Origin: Cranoglanis bouderius
Taxonomy: Eukaryota > Chordata > Actinopteri > Siluriformes > Cranoglanididae
DNA length: 64,000 bases
Reading direction: 5' to 3'
Assembly: GCA_023630585.1 (NCBI GenBank)
Contig: CM042535.1
Coordinates: 36,863,301 to 36,927,300 of the forward strand
In this document: in pieces, positions 12,283 through 26,100 of the stretch
Layout of the letters: each line of letters starts with the position of its first letter
How positions within the stretch are numbered: the stretch's first letter is position 1
Made by a program: the position numbers and the translations under genes
Notes under the pieces: generated by a model
Told to the model about the DNA's origin: nothing
Database searches by the model: none
The model's input: the letters and a program-made list of their open reading frames with translations, nothing else

Positions 12283-14152
12283 AGAGAGGGATGGAGGGGT
12301 TGCAAGGGGGTTAAAAGGGGATCCCTTTCTGTCTCCTTCTTTGCTTTTCGTCTCTTCCCTTTCCTGTTCTTTCATTCTTTATCCCCTCTCGTGCTCTGAT
12401 CTCTGGAGTTTGACTTTGAGACTCGCAACCAATAGGGGTGTGTGTGAGGGAGAGATTTTGCATGAGGAACCAGACACTCGAACTGTTTCAAATAAATACA
12501 GTTTTTAAATAAACATCAAACCCCTTTAAACGATTTATTCTCACAAAAACGACTAAATATTACATTCCAAATATTAAAATTTAACATAACCTTTTCAGGC
12601 GTTCAAATGAAACTTTCAGGCATGCCACTGAACCAGAAACAACTCGTGAGAACACCGTTGCTAAGCAACTCGGCGATATGGACTCCGAGTATACGCTAGC
12701 TAATGACTAAAGATAATGATTTAGCTAGCTAAGTCTTTTATACAGATGATACTAACGCGTCGTGGCCTTGGAAACCAGTCAGAAGTGTTGCGAACGTCAA
12801 CATTTACCTCAGATGTGTTGGTAAATTGCTTGGAGCAGGACTTCCTGTTAGTACAAATGAGGCTAACAGTTTGAATAGCTTGCGTATACGTGTTAAGCGT
12901 TTAACACGACAGAGTGACAGTGGAAACAGTATATAAATATCAGGAATATGAATAATTTACCTCAGATGTGTTGGTAAATTGCTGAGAAAAAACTCACTGA
13001 CGCGAAAATTATACTGTGGACCCATTAACTGCTAACTGAAATTCAACATTGTCACAACCTGTGAGCTAAACATAATGATTTAGTTAGCTAAGTATTTTAT
13101 ATAGATGATTGAAAGCCATAGTGACTGTGGAAACCAGCAAAAAAAGTATTGGGAACATCAACATTTACCTCAGATGTGTTGTTAAATTGCTAAGAGGCAA
13201 AAAGTATACTGTGAATCCACTTAGCATTAACTGCTAACTGAAACCCAACATTGCAGCCCAACCTGTGAGCTACTGGAAAAGTTATCAGGTGCTGCGACTT
13301 ATACATTTCTTCACTGTGTATGTTCTTTAGCTTCAGCATCCTTCTAACTGTAATATTTCAAGCAGATTGTACTACATGACGGAAAATTACGTGCTTTAAT
13401 AATGAATTCTTGTTGCCATTGCTTTGGAGGTAGACATCACCAAGTTATAGCGGCCCATCTGAGAGATCTGCAGCTATAACGTATGCTAATGTAAGAGCTA
13501 CGCTCACGGACAAGAAACGTTTACTGGAGGATTTGCTGTTAAACTGTACGTAAAATAAGGAAACATATGTGTTATAACAGACGTCCGTATGAGATTTCAT
13601 TGTATCAAACAAGTGCGAGGAGGTTCCCTAGCATTAGCTCAGTGCTAACGCAACTTCGAAAATGTCATAGTGGTACGGCGGTAGCAGAAATTAGCATCAT
13701 CAGACTAATAAAAGCGACTATATAATGACTAATTTTAACAGGATAAAAGCGAAAAAAGTTAACCGGGGCCTCTGAAGTGCAGATATATTATGTAAAATGG
13801 AATGGCTGACAGAATAATTGGACCACTTATATTAATTTTTTTTTTTAAACAGATAGAATTTATGGTGAATTATTGTCTGGAAAATATGGTATGTGTGAAC
13901 CCTGTAATCAGTTCGTTGTCATGTTTGTATCCAAAATACGGAGCGGAACCAAGAGAACGTTGTAAGAAAGGGGTGTGTGTGTGTGTCTCGGAGTGAGTGT
14001 GTGTGTGTGTGTGTGTGTGTTGGCGTTCATGGTTATGATTTTGGTGATGGCATATGAATAATTGAAATGGTCACAGCGCCTGATTTTTTAAAAAAATTAA
14101 TAAAAATTTTACGTTGTTGTCCTGGCATACAGTTTAAATCGGACATCATCTG

Positions 14153-14197
<45 letters not shown>

Positions 14198-15335
14198 GTA
14201 TGGTGTTACAATATCTGACAAACAAGCAAAGAGTTCTGGACAGCGGTGACTAATTTCATTTGGCTGCCGAAAGCCGAACACAGATGCGCAGACACACAAA
14301 TCCAGTTGTCCCGTGGTGGCTTGTGCGGCGCGTGTCGGCTGCAGCTGGCGCTGATAAAAACACAAGACAATGTGATTAGTACACATTTTCATTTTCATGG
14401 AAACGAGGGCTCAGTCTCTTGTGATGTCCGGAAGCACTTCGGTGTTCACTGTTGTTCCAGAGGATTCCACGTTAACGGTCCGGTTTTGCGGTGAAACCTC
14501 GATGTTTTGCTAGTTGTTCGAGATATCGTTATAGGAACACAGTCAGTATGATGATGACTGTATGGTATAACGTTACGTCCTGACGTTTTATTCTTCTCGT
14601 AGCACAGCAATTCGCCAACGCTACCCACTTTTACCGAACGTTTGACCTGTTTATAACTACGTACAACGTTACTGCTTACGCCGTAGCCGACGTCCCTTCA
14701 CCTGAAGACTTTCCTGTTGTTCCAGCTTTACCTCTGACCGACACTGGAGACTCCTTCCATACTTCCACCATACAAATCCTTGCGTTAGCTGTTACTATAA
14801 AAACGATGACGTCGAAACGAGCCGTTGTACAAGCCGTTATGCTAAAGAAAACTAATCAACACCGTCTGACCAATCAGAATCAAGTATTCGACGGTGTTAC
14901 GGTGTGTGTGTGTGTGTCATTGTAGCATCTTTTTAACCAACACCTCTGAGGTAAATTTTGATATTCCTAACTTACCCGCTTAAATTGTTCATTTGTCATT
15001 AACTCATGCCTGGCAGCCATGTTGTCTTTTGTTTTCCAGCACGTTATGTTACGACTTTAAACGGTGATTTAAACGGTGAGCGCTTCGTGTGATGTGTTGT
15101 CAGTCGAAGTTTTGGTTAAGGGACGTGTACCAAATACCCAAGGGGGGGGGGGGGGGGGGGGGAGAAATTAGGCTGCGCTTCATAGTTTAACCTCATTTAG
15201 TGGTCAACCTTTTTTTTTTTCTCCCCATCCTTCTCTATCTCCCACCCCTTTCTTTTTATCCCCCTTGCTGTCGCCCCTTGATCACCAAAACTTTGTTCGG
15301 AGCTTTGGGGCACTCAGGCCTGAGAGCTCCCGAGG

Positions 15336-15371
<36 letters not shown>

Positions 15372-16528
15372 AAGCAAATTTGAAGTTGTGACACTGGGAT
15401 AAAGGTAAGAATTTTGTGCTTCTTTAGTTTTTTTTTTTCTTTTCCATTTTTTTTTTTTTAACCTTTACTGGTAATGTGAAGTCAAATTGTACACGACATA
15501 AACTGCATACGATTCACCAACTCTCCGCAGCCACGGCGAGGCTTTTTTTTTTTTTTTGGTTACCATGACAACCAGCCGCTGGCAAACCGCTAAACAGTAT
15601 CCGAATATCGTACCCCACTACCGGCTATCGTAGATGTCACGTGTGTTAGCACAGTATAGCGAAGTGCATTTTACGACCACGTTTAGTCAACGATTATCTG
15701 TTAACTGACTAAAAAAAAAAAAAAGGGATTTTATACCCAGAATGCTTTGTTTAATTAAAAGAAATTCTCTTCATATGTTAATGTAACTGGTGCAACATCG
15801 CTTGCAGTGAGGTGGCCCACACTTCCCACTTGCTAACCGTAGATAGCCTAGGTAAGTTAAAAAAAAAAAGAAACCATAGTTCATCACCGATAAAACTGTA
15901 GCTAACTAACCTAAATAAAATGATGGAGAAAAAATCTAAAATGCAGAGTAGAACATATTACTTTCAGCTGTTTTCATATTTGTTTGTTTGTTTTGTTATG
16001 TTATGGAGCTAACCTAAATGTAGCTAGCAAAAACTAACTAAAATTTAGCTTAAATGACCTGTTTATTATACATAAAATAAGGTACAGTTGTATACTAGAA
16101 AAAATTAATAAATAATTAATTAACTGAGGGGAAGCTACTTTTTACTAGCTACTTTTTTTTTTTTTTTTTTAGCATTTTTTGCTAAATTTAAAGCTAAATT
16201 TAAGCTAGCAAAAATTCACCCAGCTAAATTTAGCGTAAGTCGAATGTTAATTGATACAACTTGAGCAAATTCCAATGAAATTCGGCTAAATAAAATAATC
16301 GGCTATATTTCAGTCGAGGAAGCCGTTTCTGTGTTCCAACAAATACGCAGTTTTTCGTAAATGTTCGAGAGCACTTCCTTCTGATCTCTCGCTAGCCTTG
16401 GCAGCATTACAGAATTCAACGTGTCAGAATTCCTGTCACACTTCCCGTCCATCAGCTCGAGAGGCGTTTAACACTCTTCAAGTTTCAATGATCAACATAT
16501 TAGCCATTAGTTCATTTGTAAAACACGC

Positions 16529-16563
<35 letters not shown>

Positions 16564-16753
16564 GTAGATGATCTTAATTCACATTCCGTCGTTCTCATTT
16601 CAACCAAACACCAGAAACTATATTTATAGAAACTATACAATATTTCGTTTTTTTTTTCACGAAGGAAAGAGGGCCAACACTTTTGCTCTTTTTCACTCTG
16701 CCTGCTGCTTGATACTTCTCCCTTCTATTTATTAGTACGAGATGGATGTAGGA

Positions 16754-16794
<41 letters not shown>

Positions 16795-18538
16795 TGTGTG
16801 TTGCAGATACATTTGTGAGTGTATTGTCACGCGAGCGCGAGTCATCCTGCAAGCCGAGTCCCTCGTCTGAACACTGTGTTGTGTGTGAAGTGTGTAACCG
16901 TGCTGGAGAGTGAAGGTGTGTGTGAGGATGCACTGGTTATAAGAGGTTGAGGAAGGACGTGTCGACACTCCACACACTCACGGAGATGAGCTTTACTGTG
17001 TGCGTGCATGTGTGTGTGTGTGTGTGTGTGTGTGGGCATCACTGCTATGTGATGTGTGTGTATACTTATGCTAATCTGAGGAGGTGTGTGTGCATTTCTG
17101 TGTGAGTGAGGTAGCACAGGGACTGTGTGTATGTGTGAGTGAGGTGAGTGTGTGTATCGTCATGTGTGTGTGTGTGTGTGTGGCAGGGATAGGCATCGGC
17201 CCTTATCTGGGCACAGCAGTGCCACTTCAGCTGAAACACCACACCCATTTCTCCACTCTGTGTGTTTGAACAGACAGACACACACACACACATGCACACA
17301 CACACACACACACACACACAGCGCGAAATCACTTAAGTGTGAGAGCTGTTTGTTCAGTATCCTGATTTTCGACATATTCTTTTATACTGATTAAAAACTG
17401 CTTACGTATGTGTGTGTTTTTTTTTCTCAGTTGTTTTTATTTCTCGTTTATCAGAGAATTTTCTGTTCATGTTCGCAATTTACATGTTTGTAAGTTGTTG
17501 TTGTTGTTTTTTTGTTTTTTTTTATACATTTTTGTTTTTACGTTGCGGTGGTACTTTTTCGAATGGTGTTCAAGTTAAGATAGCTAGAACCGGATTAGCT
17601 GGTGAAGGGTAGACGCGTCGATGTCGTCACAGTAACAAACGTGATTTGTTTTCTTCAGTTTAGTGATTTGTTTAGACAATTGGGAATCTGCGCAATTTTA
17701 GCCAGCGCGTTCGGAAGACTGGAAATGGACCGTTCGTTATAACTGAAGAAAAAAAATTTGCGCTGTGATCGTTTTCCTGTCAGAGTTACCAATAAAACAA
17801 AATCAGCTAGCGTTATAATATATATACAATATTACTAATATTACTGATATTGCTAATGCTTAGTCAAAAACATGTCTTTTTTTTTTTTTTTATTAAACAT
17901 CACTAAATTTTACTTGAGAAATTAGTTACAATCCTTTAAAAAAAAAAAAAAAAAAACCTCTATTTTCCACATGACCTTTAACCGACTGTTTTAAAAAGCA
18001 CCCAATTCCGGTTTCTCTTTAATTCCTGCTACAAGCGTACACTGAGTAATCCCATTTTGAGACTCGGCTTGCACCCTTGCCTTCAGCGCCTGGCTTTTTG
18101 GGTGGGCTTTAGCATGGGACAGCAGGTAGCCTTAATCACGTTACGCAGTATTTTAGGGGCTTTAGACGGCCGGGGAGGTGGGGGGGGGGGGGCTCGGCTT
18201 TGTTTGGGAAGGTTGATGGCAAGCTTCCATCCCAATTTCATACTAAACGGTCACACGCCAGGTTCTATTAGTCGAGGAAGCCATTCCGGCTCTGTCGCCA
18301 CAGTTTCAGGGAGATCTCGGGATTTGACTTGGATTTTTTTTTTTTTTTTTTTTGGCTGTAATAAGTATATCCGATTGGGTTTCTTCTCAAGTGTGCGTAC
18401 TTTCCCTGTTGGACTTTTTTCCTTTTTTTTTTATTTCTTTCTTTTTTTATTTTTTCAATTTTCCACACTTTACACTCCAGTTTGCATTCAAGTTCAATTC
18501 CTTAATCATACGAACCAAGAAACACACTCCTGTGTAAT

Positions 18539-18569
<31 letters not shown>

Positions 18570-19789
18570 CTTTTGTAGAAATTCTTAAAAATAATATACC
18601 GGTACACAACATTGTGCAAAACGCAGAAAATACAACAAACATACAAATGAAATACAAATAAATTAATTACTATTCCTAGCTATCAAGTGTCACAACACAT
18701 TTTGTTGACCGCATTATTTCTCAGAGTATTTCCGTTTTCTTTTTTTTTTTTTTTTTTTTTTTTTTTTCCACCCAGTGCAACATCTGGGTTTGTTTTTCAC
18801 AGGTGCTCATTTGGTTTTCAGGGTAAACGTTCGTTCAATATAGAATATTTTTTGTGTGTGTGGGTTTGTTTTCTGATTAAAGAAAAAAAAAAAATTCCCT
18901 CCCACATGCCCCCTTTTTTCTTTTTTTCTTCTAACGTGAATTCGTTTGCCTTGTAAAGCGAGAACTCATTATTTAAATGCGATAACGACTCTGTATTCAA
19001 ATAAAGGAAGGAGAAAAGTTGTGTTTTTTCCTCTCAGGATGGGGAAATGAGAGTTTCGCCAATCTTTGGGCCGCCCCGTGTGTCGTAAGGAGCCTGTTTT
19101 CGCCCTGATTGGAACCGTGGGTCGTTTTTAAAAAAAATTTTTTATTTATGTTTAAAAAATTAAATATACAGTATAACACTCAGTATAGGATGTTTCCATT
19201 GTTAAAAGTTATATGTATAGCCACTGTATGTTGTAGCTATGAATAGCCTGTACGTGCTGTAATGTAGGTCGTGTTTACAAATTTTGGCCGCTTATTTCTC
19301 ACAAGATGAATATTTATAATTCCCGAGTATCATAAATAAATAGATATAGACAACGAGCAGATCTTTATTATACCATTTTCCAAGCAACACGGTTAGCAAA
19401 TCAGTTCATTAAACCGTTATTAGCCGAGCGCTTCGAGCAGGACCGAATTTTTCTATCGTCCCCTCGCACTGTCCCTCATCATTTACGCTCGACGAAGGAA
19501 GGAAAGGGAAAAAAAAACCAAAAAAAACAAAATAAGACGGGGGCGAAACGTCAATTACAATTACCAATAAAATCCATTATAATCAAGCAGTCATTTAATA
19601 TCAAATCAAATTATTGTCCCGGCGACGGAAGAAAGAGGCACCCTCGCGAGACGTGATTAATTTTTTCCCCGTCACAGGCAACTTTCTCTAACTGGCTCCC
19701 TCGCTTTTCTTTCTTTTTTTTTTTTTTCTTCGTGAGGATGTCTCGGGGTGTGGATTTAGGAAGTAAGGCCTTTATTAACAGTTCGCCCA

Positions 19790-19832
<43 letters not shown>

Positions 19833-20162
19833 GAGGGGGATGGGAATGATAAATATTAATATTATTTCAATAAGATTCAGGGGATGAAAGGGAGGGTTCG
19901 GTGGTAATACGGGGCTCTGAATGGCAGCTCTGTTCAGTGGTCCGAGGGCAAAAAAAAAAAAGAAGGGAAGAACACTCCCCGACCGGTGGTATTTCACGAT
20001 TAGAATATGATTACTTATTATTATTATTATTTTTTTTAATACTTCTGGTTTAAAAGTCTGTAATCGTATATCTTTTTGCCTGAGCTAGTCGTACTTTTTG
20101 ACTTAGACAGCACACACATATAACACCCAGGTCTGTCCCGGTGGTCTTTTTTAACCCCTTAG

Positions 20163-20193
<31 letters not shown>

Positions 20194-23100
20194 TTCACAG
20201 CTAGTAATCTCTCAGGCTTTTAAACTCCCTCTGGGACCTTCCAGAAAACGGCACCTCACTATTATTAGGGCCTCTTTTTTACATATTCGGGGAACTTCAC
20301 CCTGTGTGTGTGAGTGTGTGTGTGGGTGTGCGGCTGAACATGTTTTTATATCTTAGCAGGGACCACATGTCCCCATAAGGTCGAACTTCAGTCAGATATT
20401 CCGATCCTTATGGGGACGTTTGGCCGGTCCCCACAAATCCCATAAAACCGTCGCTTTTATTTAAAAACTAAAAAAAAAAGCCAAACTGTTTCCTTTTGCC
20501 CACTGAAGTCAATGTAAGGTTTAGATTTAGGTCTAATTGTCAAAAGAAAGGTCCTCATAAATGTAGTTAGGTATGTTCGGCAAGTGGGCGTGTCGGTGGA
20601 AGGTCCTCACGAGGATAGTAAGACAAATGTGTGTGTGAGGAAAGACCCAAGTCTTTCCTCCTTGTTTTGCACACTGTTAGACTGAACTCGGCGCCTCGAA
20701 AACAACTTTTACTTGTTGTAAGAAGGTAGTGAAGCATAGAGAGAGGGGGAACAGATACAGGCTATGAAGACGAGAGAACATAAAAACGAAGGGGGAAAAA
20801 AAAACAACTTATTGTCTATCAAACCTACAAAAGTCGTGAAGGTGCATTATCCAAAATGTACACGTTTAAAAAAAATAAATAAATACAATTGTCTCATTGC
20901 TCATGTTTTTTATCTGGACGTTTCGTCACCTCAGTGATTTATTTCTGAGATTGTGGAGCTTAAAAAGACGCCATGTGCTAATTTGGCATTTTCATGTGAA
21001 CATAATTGCTTAAACATTTTTACCACAATTTACAACCAATGTTTTTAAAGTTGTCAGACACCTAGAGGAACATCCAGCAAGAGGATCTGTGGATACTTAT
21101 TATTATTATTATTTTTTTAAAATTATTGTTACAGTTTTATTTATTATCGAGTTTTACAAATTGTTATATGTATTTGACTGGTCACTAGAATTGAACGGGT
21201 TTAATCCAAACCTCAGTACCTCAAAAACAAGCTGCCTGTAAATAACAGGCTAAATCAACTTAACCTAATGTGGAAAGTTCCAGAATAAAAAAAATAAATA
21301 AATAAAAGCTATATGGGTCCAATAAATAGCCATAATTTAAAGTCCACAGAGATAAAATAGTTATTAATTCTAACATGAGAATTATCATAGTATACTATGG
21401 AAGTTGAGTTGGAAAGACAGTTGCGTCCTCTATTTTTGTTTAAAACTTTTTCTTTTGAATGCTTTGCCTTCAAATTTAGCCAAACATAAGATCACTTGGG
21501 GACATATCGCTGGTATAGGATAGCTGTGCGATATACAAATTTTAGCCATCTCTTCTAAATTTAAACATGTTCGTAGATCTCTTCGGAGTGAATGTTCTAA
21601 AAAAATAAATAAATAAATAATTTTTTTTTAAAATCAAAAAGTCCAATTCGGAGAAACATCCTTTCAAACTTTTCCTTTTCACCTCTAGATGTCTTTCTTG
21701 TTGATGGTTTAAATTAGCTAAAGTTTTTTTCACCTACTTTTCGTTTAGATGATTTGACCTAGCTAAAATTTCCACCTGATATTCTTTGCTGATGGTTGAA
21801 TTGGCTAAAATTTTCGACTGATATTCTTGTTGATTGGTTAAAAAAAAAAAAAACACTTAACCTAATATTCTTTGTTGATGGTTTCACCTAGCTAAACATT
21901 TCGCCTAATATTTTTGTTGGGTTAGATTAGCTTTAAAAAAAAAAAAAAACCCACTTCAGCTTAATATTCTTGTTGATGGTTTAAATTGGCCAAAACTTTC
22001 ACCTAATATTCTAACACCTTTTTTTTTTTGGGTCCTGTGCAAGAAGGCAGTTCTGTATTAAGCATGTGCCAATAATACGATGTGGTCATATGATTTTATG
22101 ACAATTTTAATTACTTTAAAATAATTAAAAGATTTGATCCATTCACAAGTACATCTGCCTTGTAAGTGATTTTGGTGAATTTAATGGACAGTTTTTCTAC
22201 CAAGGGTGGTTGATATTTTGGATAAATTAAGGTCGATTAAAAAACAGCTGCAAGTAAACATAGTAGTGGTTTTCTTAACTAAATATTCTCATAATATTAT
22301 AAACCAAAATACAAGTGTAACTAATTAACATGATAAAAATGTAATGTCGGCACATGCCTGTGGGACACACTGTTGTCTAGAAAAAACATTGGTGTTGCTA
22401 ATAAATATTTTACAAACATGCCAAAATGAGCGCGTACTGCAATGCTTAGTTCTCTCTTGTAACTCCGTATTTTGGTTAAATGCCGAGCAGGAGCTGAGTT
22501 TATTTACCCAGTTTTTCACTCTCGCTGTCCTCCTCCATCAAATGTATGTTCTGGAGAAATGGTCCATGTAATACCTAAATATTGTGCTAAAAGTGAGACA
22601 TTTCATGTCATTAAAAATAAAAAAAAATCAATTTTAACAGGTAAGTTGGAAATATGACGGGTTATGTTACATGTCTTCTGGTTTTTAAGGGTTTAAAGAT
22701 TTTAAGGAAGTATTTCTATAAGTTGTCTCTTAAAACGAAGCGTTTTAGTTGTTAACATAAATACACACACACGCTGATTGACAGCATATCTAACTGGAGA
22801 ATTGTTGATATCGTGAACACGCCAAAGTATTAGCAATACAGGTGTCTTCACATATCGTACGTCTACTTTGCCTGGCATGTCAGTACTTTATTTTACTTGG
22901 GAGTGTTTTGTTTGCTTATTTAAGGTCAAATTTACTTGTGCCTCTTAACCTGGTCTCTCGGTAACCTGGGATGAAAACGTAACATCGAAACGTACATATT
23001 CCAGTCTGATTCCTGCTGAAATATCGGTATATTGTTTATATCGAATTGAATTTTATTTTTGTGCTACGGGATACTGGACATTTTTCATTTCAGGCTTCAT

Positions 23101-26100
23101 TACCGTGTTGTGACTGTCAGGGAGCCACTGTTGGGTTTTCGTTATATATGTATCGTCACTACTACTGTATTTTTTTTGCACTCCTGAGATAAAGTCTGTC
23201 CTGTTCTTAAGGCGCTATATGGATTGTTGCCTTATAAGGCATTTGCATTTGGACATATTTTGGCTATACCACTGCATCCTTTTCATTGAGGATAATCCCA
23301 TAATTCCGTTCACCAGAAGAATGAAAGACGTTCAGTGGCAGTTAAAATAAGTTCACACTGTGATATCATGAAATGATAATAAACTATGAAAATGTAATAT
23401 GTATTTACAGCTTGTACAGCTTTATGCTCGTACTGGATGCCAGCGAAATGAAGCTTTTGGCTGTATGGTCTAGTCCGGCTTCGTGATGGACTTTTAAATG
23501 GACTTAAATGTACGACACTAGCTCAGGAAGCTCGCTCTATATATTACACCTGCTGGAATAGTGCTGATGTATCTGCCGAGGACTGTCGTGAATCCATTTC
23601 TCTCATATCGTAGTCGCATTTCCCAGCATTTTCCCATCAGCCCTGCCTCGCAGCCGGCTTATCTTTAAAGTCCCCCCCCGCGTTATCGGGCGGCAGGCCG
23701 GAGTTCACAAAACGATGCTATTATACGATGTGAACTGGATGAATTCAGTTTCTTTTATGGAGGAAAATAACATCAACGTTTTTAGGACGACTTAAACGCA
23801 CGGCGAAAGCCTTCTAATGCGTCGCAGTCCGTCCTTCCTATTGTGCATTTTAACGCGAGGCGTTTTCCTGCTTAGAAATAACCGCTGCTTTATGCCGAGC
23901 CACGTTTGACTTCACAACAGTCGTCCCGTCGTACGTTTGTTTCTTTTCTCAGCCTCCGTGATCGATAATAATTGGGTCTGCAGCGGCTTAGAAGCTCGCC
24001 GGACCAGCCGAAGGAGAAAATGGAGGATGTTCACGAGGTGCGGAGCGTGACTGCTTCCCTCGCCTTCCCTCTGCAAATCTCGCCGTATTTATTCAGCATT
24101 ACCTTTCACCAAAAAATTCTTCCTCCCTCCTCTTCACTCCCCCCCCCCACTTCTGTCTCTGTCATGCACCGAGGACTGGAGTGGGTGGAAGGAAAACATA
24201 AAATAAAAGTAATCCTTTTGGGAGCTGAACCGCAGGTATTCTTTACCATATGTAACCTTTTTTCTTTTTTTTTTTTTTTTTTTTGTCCTAATAAAAGCGG
24301 CTACATTCAAACGAGACCCGCATTGAGGTGCGTTATTGAAATCTCGCTCGTAAAAACACGTCTATTCAGTTTGCAGGTCGTCTTAATGGGATTTCATAAA
24401 GTGTTGAGAAGAAGCAAGGGTGCTCGAGGCGCTACGCAAGGGCCCTTGATCTAGTCCAGAACAGTTCCGAATACGTGGCTAAAGTAAAGACTACGGGAAA
24501 GTGGACTTCTGTTTAGCCATGTATTTTGAAGATGACCGTTCCAGATGAGATGACGTTCAAGTAAGTGGACGTCAGAAGTCTGATTAATGACCACATTTGA
24601 CCTGAAGGGCTCATGGATTGGCCGGTATGTTTGTGTTTCGCAAGCGGTAGCTCAGTGGTTAAGACGTTGGGCTACTGATCGGAAGGTCATGAGTTCAAAC
24701 CCCAGCACCGCCAAGCTGCCACTGTTGACCCCTTGAGCAAGGCCCTTAACCCTCAACTGCTCAGCTGTATAAATGACATAAATGTAAGTTGCTCTGGATA
24801 AGGGCGTCTGCCAAATGCCGTAAATGTAAACGTTTTGCTGTTTGAACTATGAAGTTTACGGTGCTTTTGAACACAACCCCCCCCCCCCCCCCCCCCCACC
24901 ACCACCACCCCCACCTCCGCCGTCGTTCTGGTTCATCTAGTTCATAAACAACTGGTTTAATTTCAGTGGAAACATGATTCAACCCTGCATCATTCATAAA
25001 TTTGGGAAGTGAAGCACCCTTTCCATGTATATCTGAGTTGCGGATTGCTGCAGAAAATATGATGTATTCCTGAAATCTGGGCCACACGCAAAAAAATGTT
25101 GGGTTCAGTTCACAAAATAACAGATTTTTCCAAAGGATTTATTTGCGTTAAAATTTAATAATGTGTTTATTATTTAGCACCGGCTCCATGTTCTTTGTGC
25201 TCGGTTGCTTTTTCCTGATTTCCACACACACTTGCAAGAGGTTTATTTACATTTTCCATCACGACTTTTGTGAGTACGTTGGAGAATTCTAGCCCCGCCC
25301 CCTTCCTTGCACTGAAGAAATATCATTTGCACTCTTGATTGATTGATACAAATGCACTAATAGGTGAGTAAACATTCATAAAGCAGTCATAATAATCCAG
25401 CAGAGAGGTGTGGCCTCTGTGCTGTCAATCCCAGTGAAGGAAGTGTGGCCTCTGTGCTGTCAATCCCAGCGAAGGAGGTGTGGCCTCTGTGCTGTCAATC
25501 CCAGTGAAGGAGGTGCGGCCTCTGTGCTTCAATCCCAGTGAAGGAGGTGTGGCCTCTGTGCTTCAGTCCCAGTGAAGGAGGTGTGGCCTCTGTGCTTCAG
25601 TCCCAGTGAAGGAGGTGTGGCCTCTGTGCTTCAGTCCCAGTGAAGGAGGTGTGGCCTCTGTGCTTCAGTCCCAGTGAAGGAGGTGTGGCCTCTGTGCTTC
25701 AGACCCAGTGAAGGAGGTGTGGCCTCTGTGCTTCAGACCCAGTGAAGGAGGTGTGGCCTCTGTGCTTCAGTCCCAGTGAAGGAGGTGTGGCCTCCTACAC
25801 TGAATTATTTTGTATTACATCGAACCAGCTGTGTCTCATATTGAATTATAGGCTCTATAAATGTACCTTTCACGCTTCCATGATCACGTATCAAGAAGCA
25901 CGCTGTAAGAACTCGGGTTAAGAGTGCATAGGATCCGGAGTCGTAAATAAAACCTTACATAAAACTCCCTCCTCCTATTTCTCACCGGGGTCCAAGCACT
26001 TCTTCGTAAGTAGTGTTCCCCATTGAGCAATTCCTGTAAGGTTACGTAGGAAATAAGACGGTAGCTAGCTAGACGGACATAAGACTTTCTCTCAAACTTC

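Noticed and set aside
25395..25797. CRISPR-like array
   Set aside because: Units are contiguous and near-identical without unique spacers, in a vertebrate intron; it is a minisatellite.
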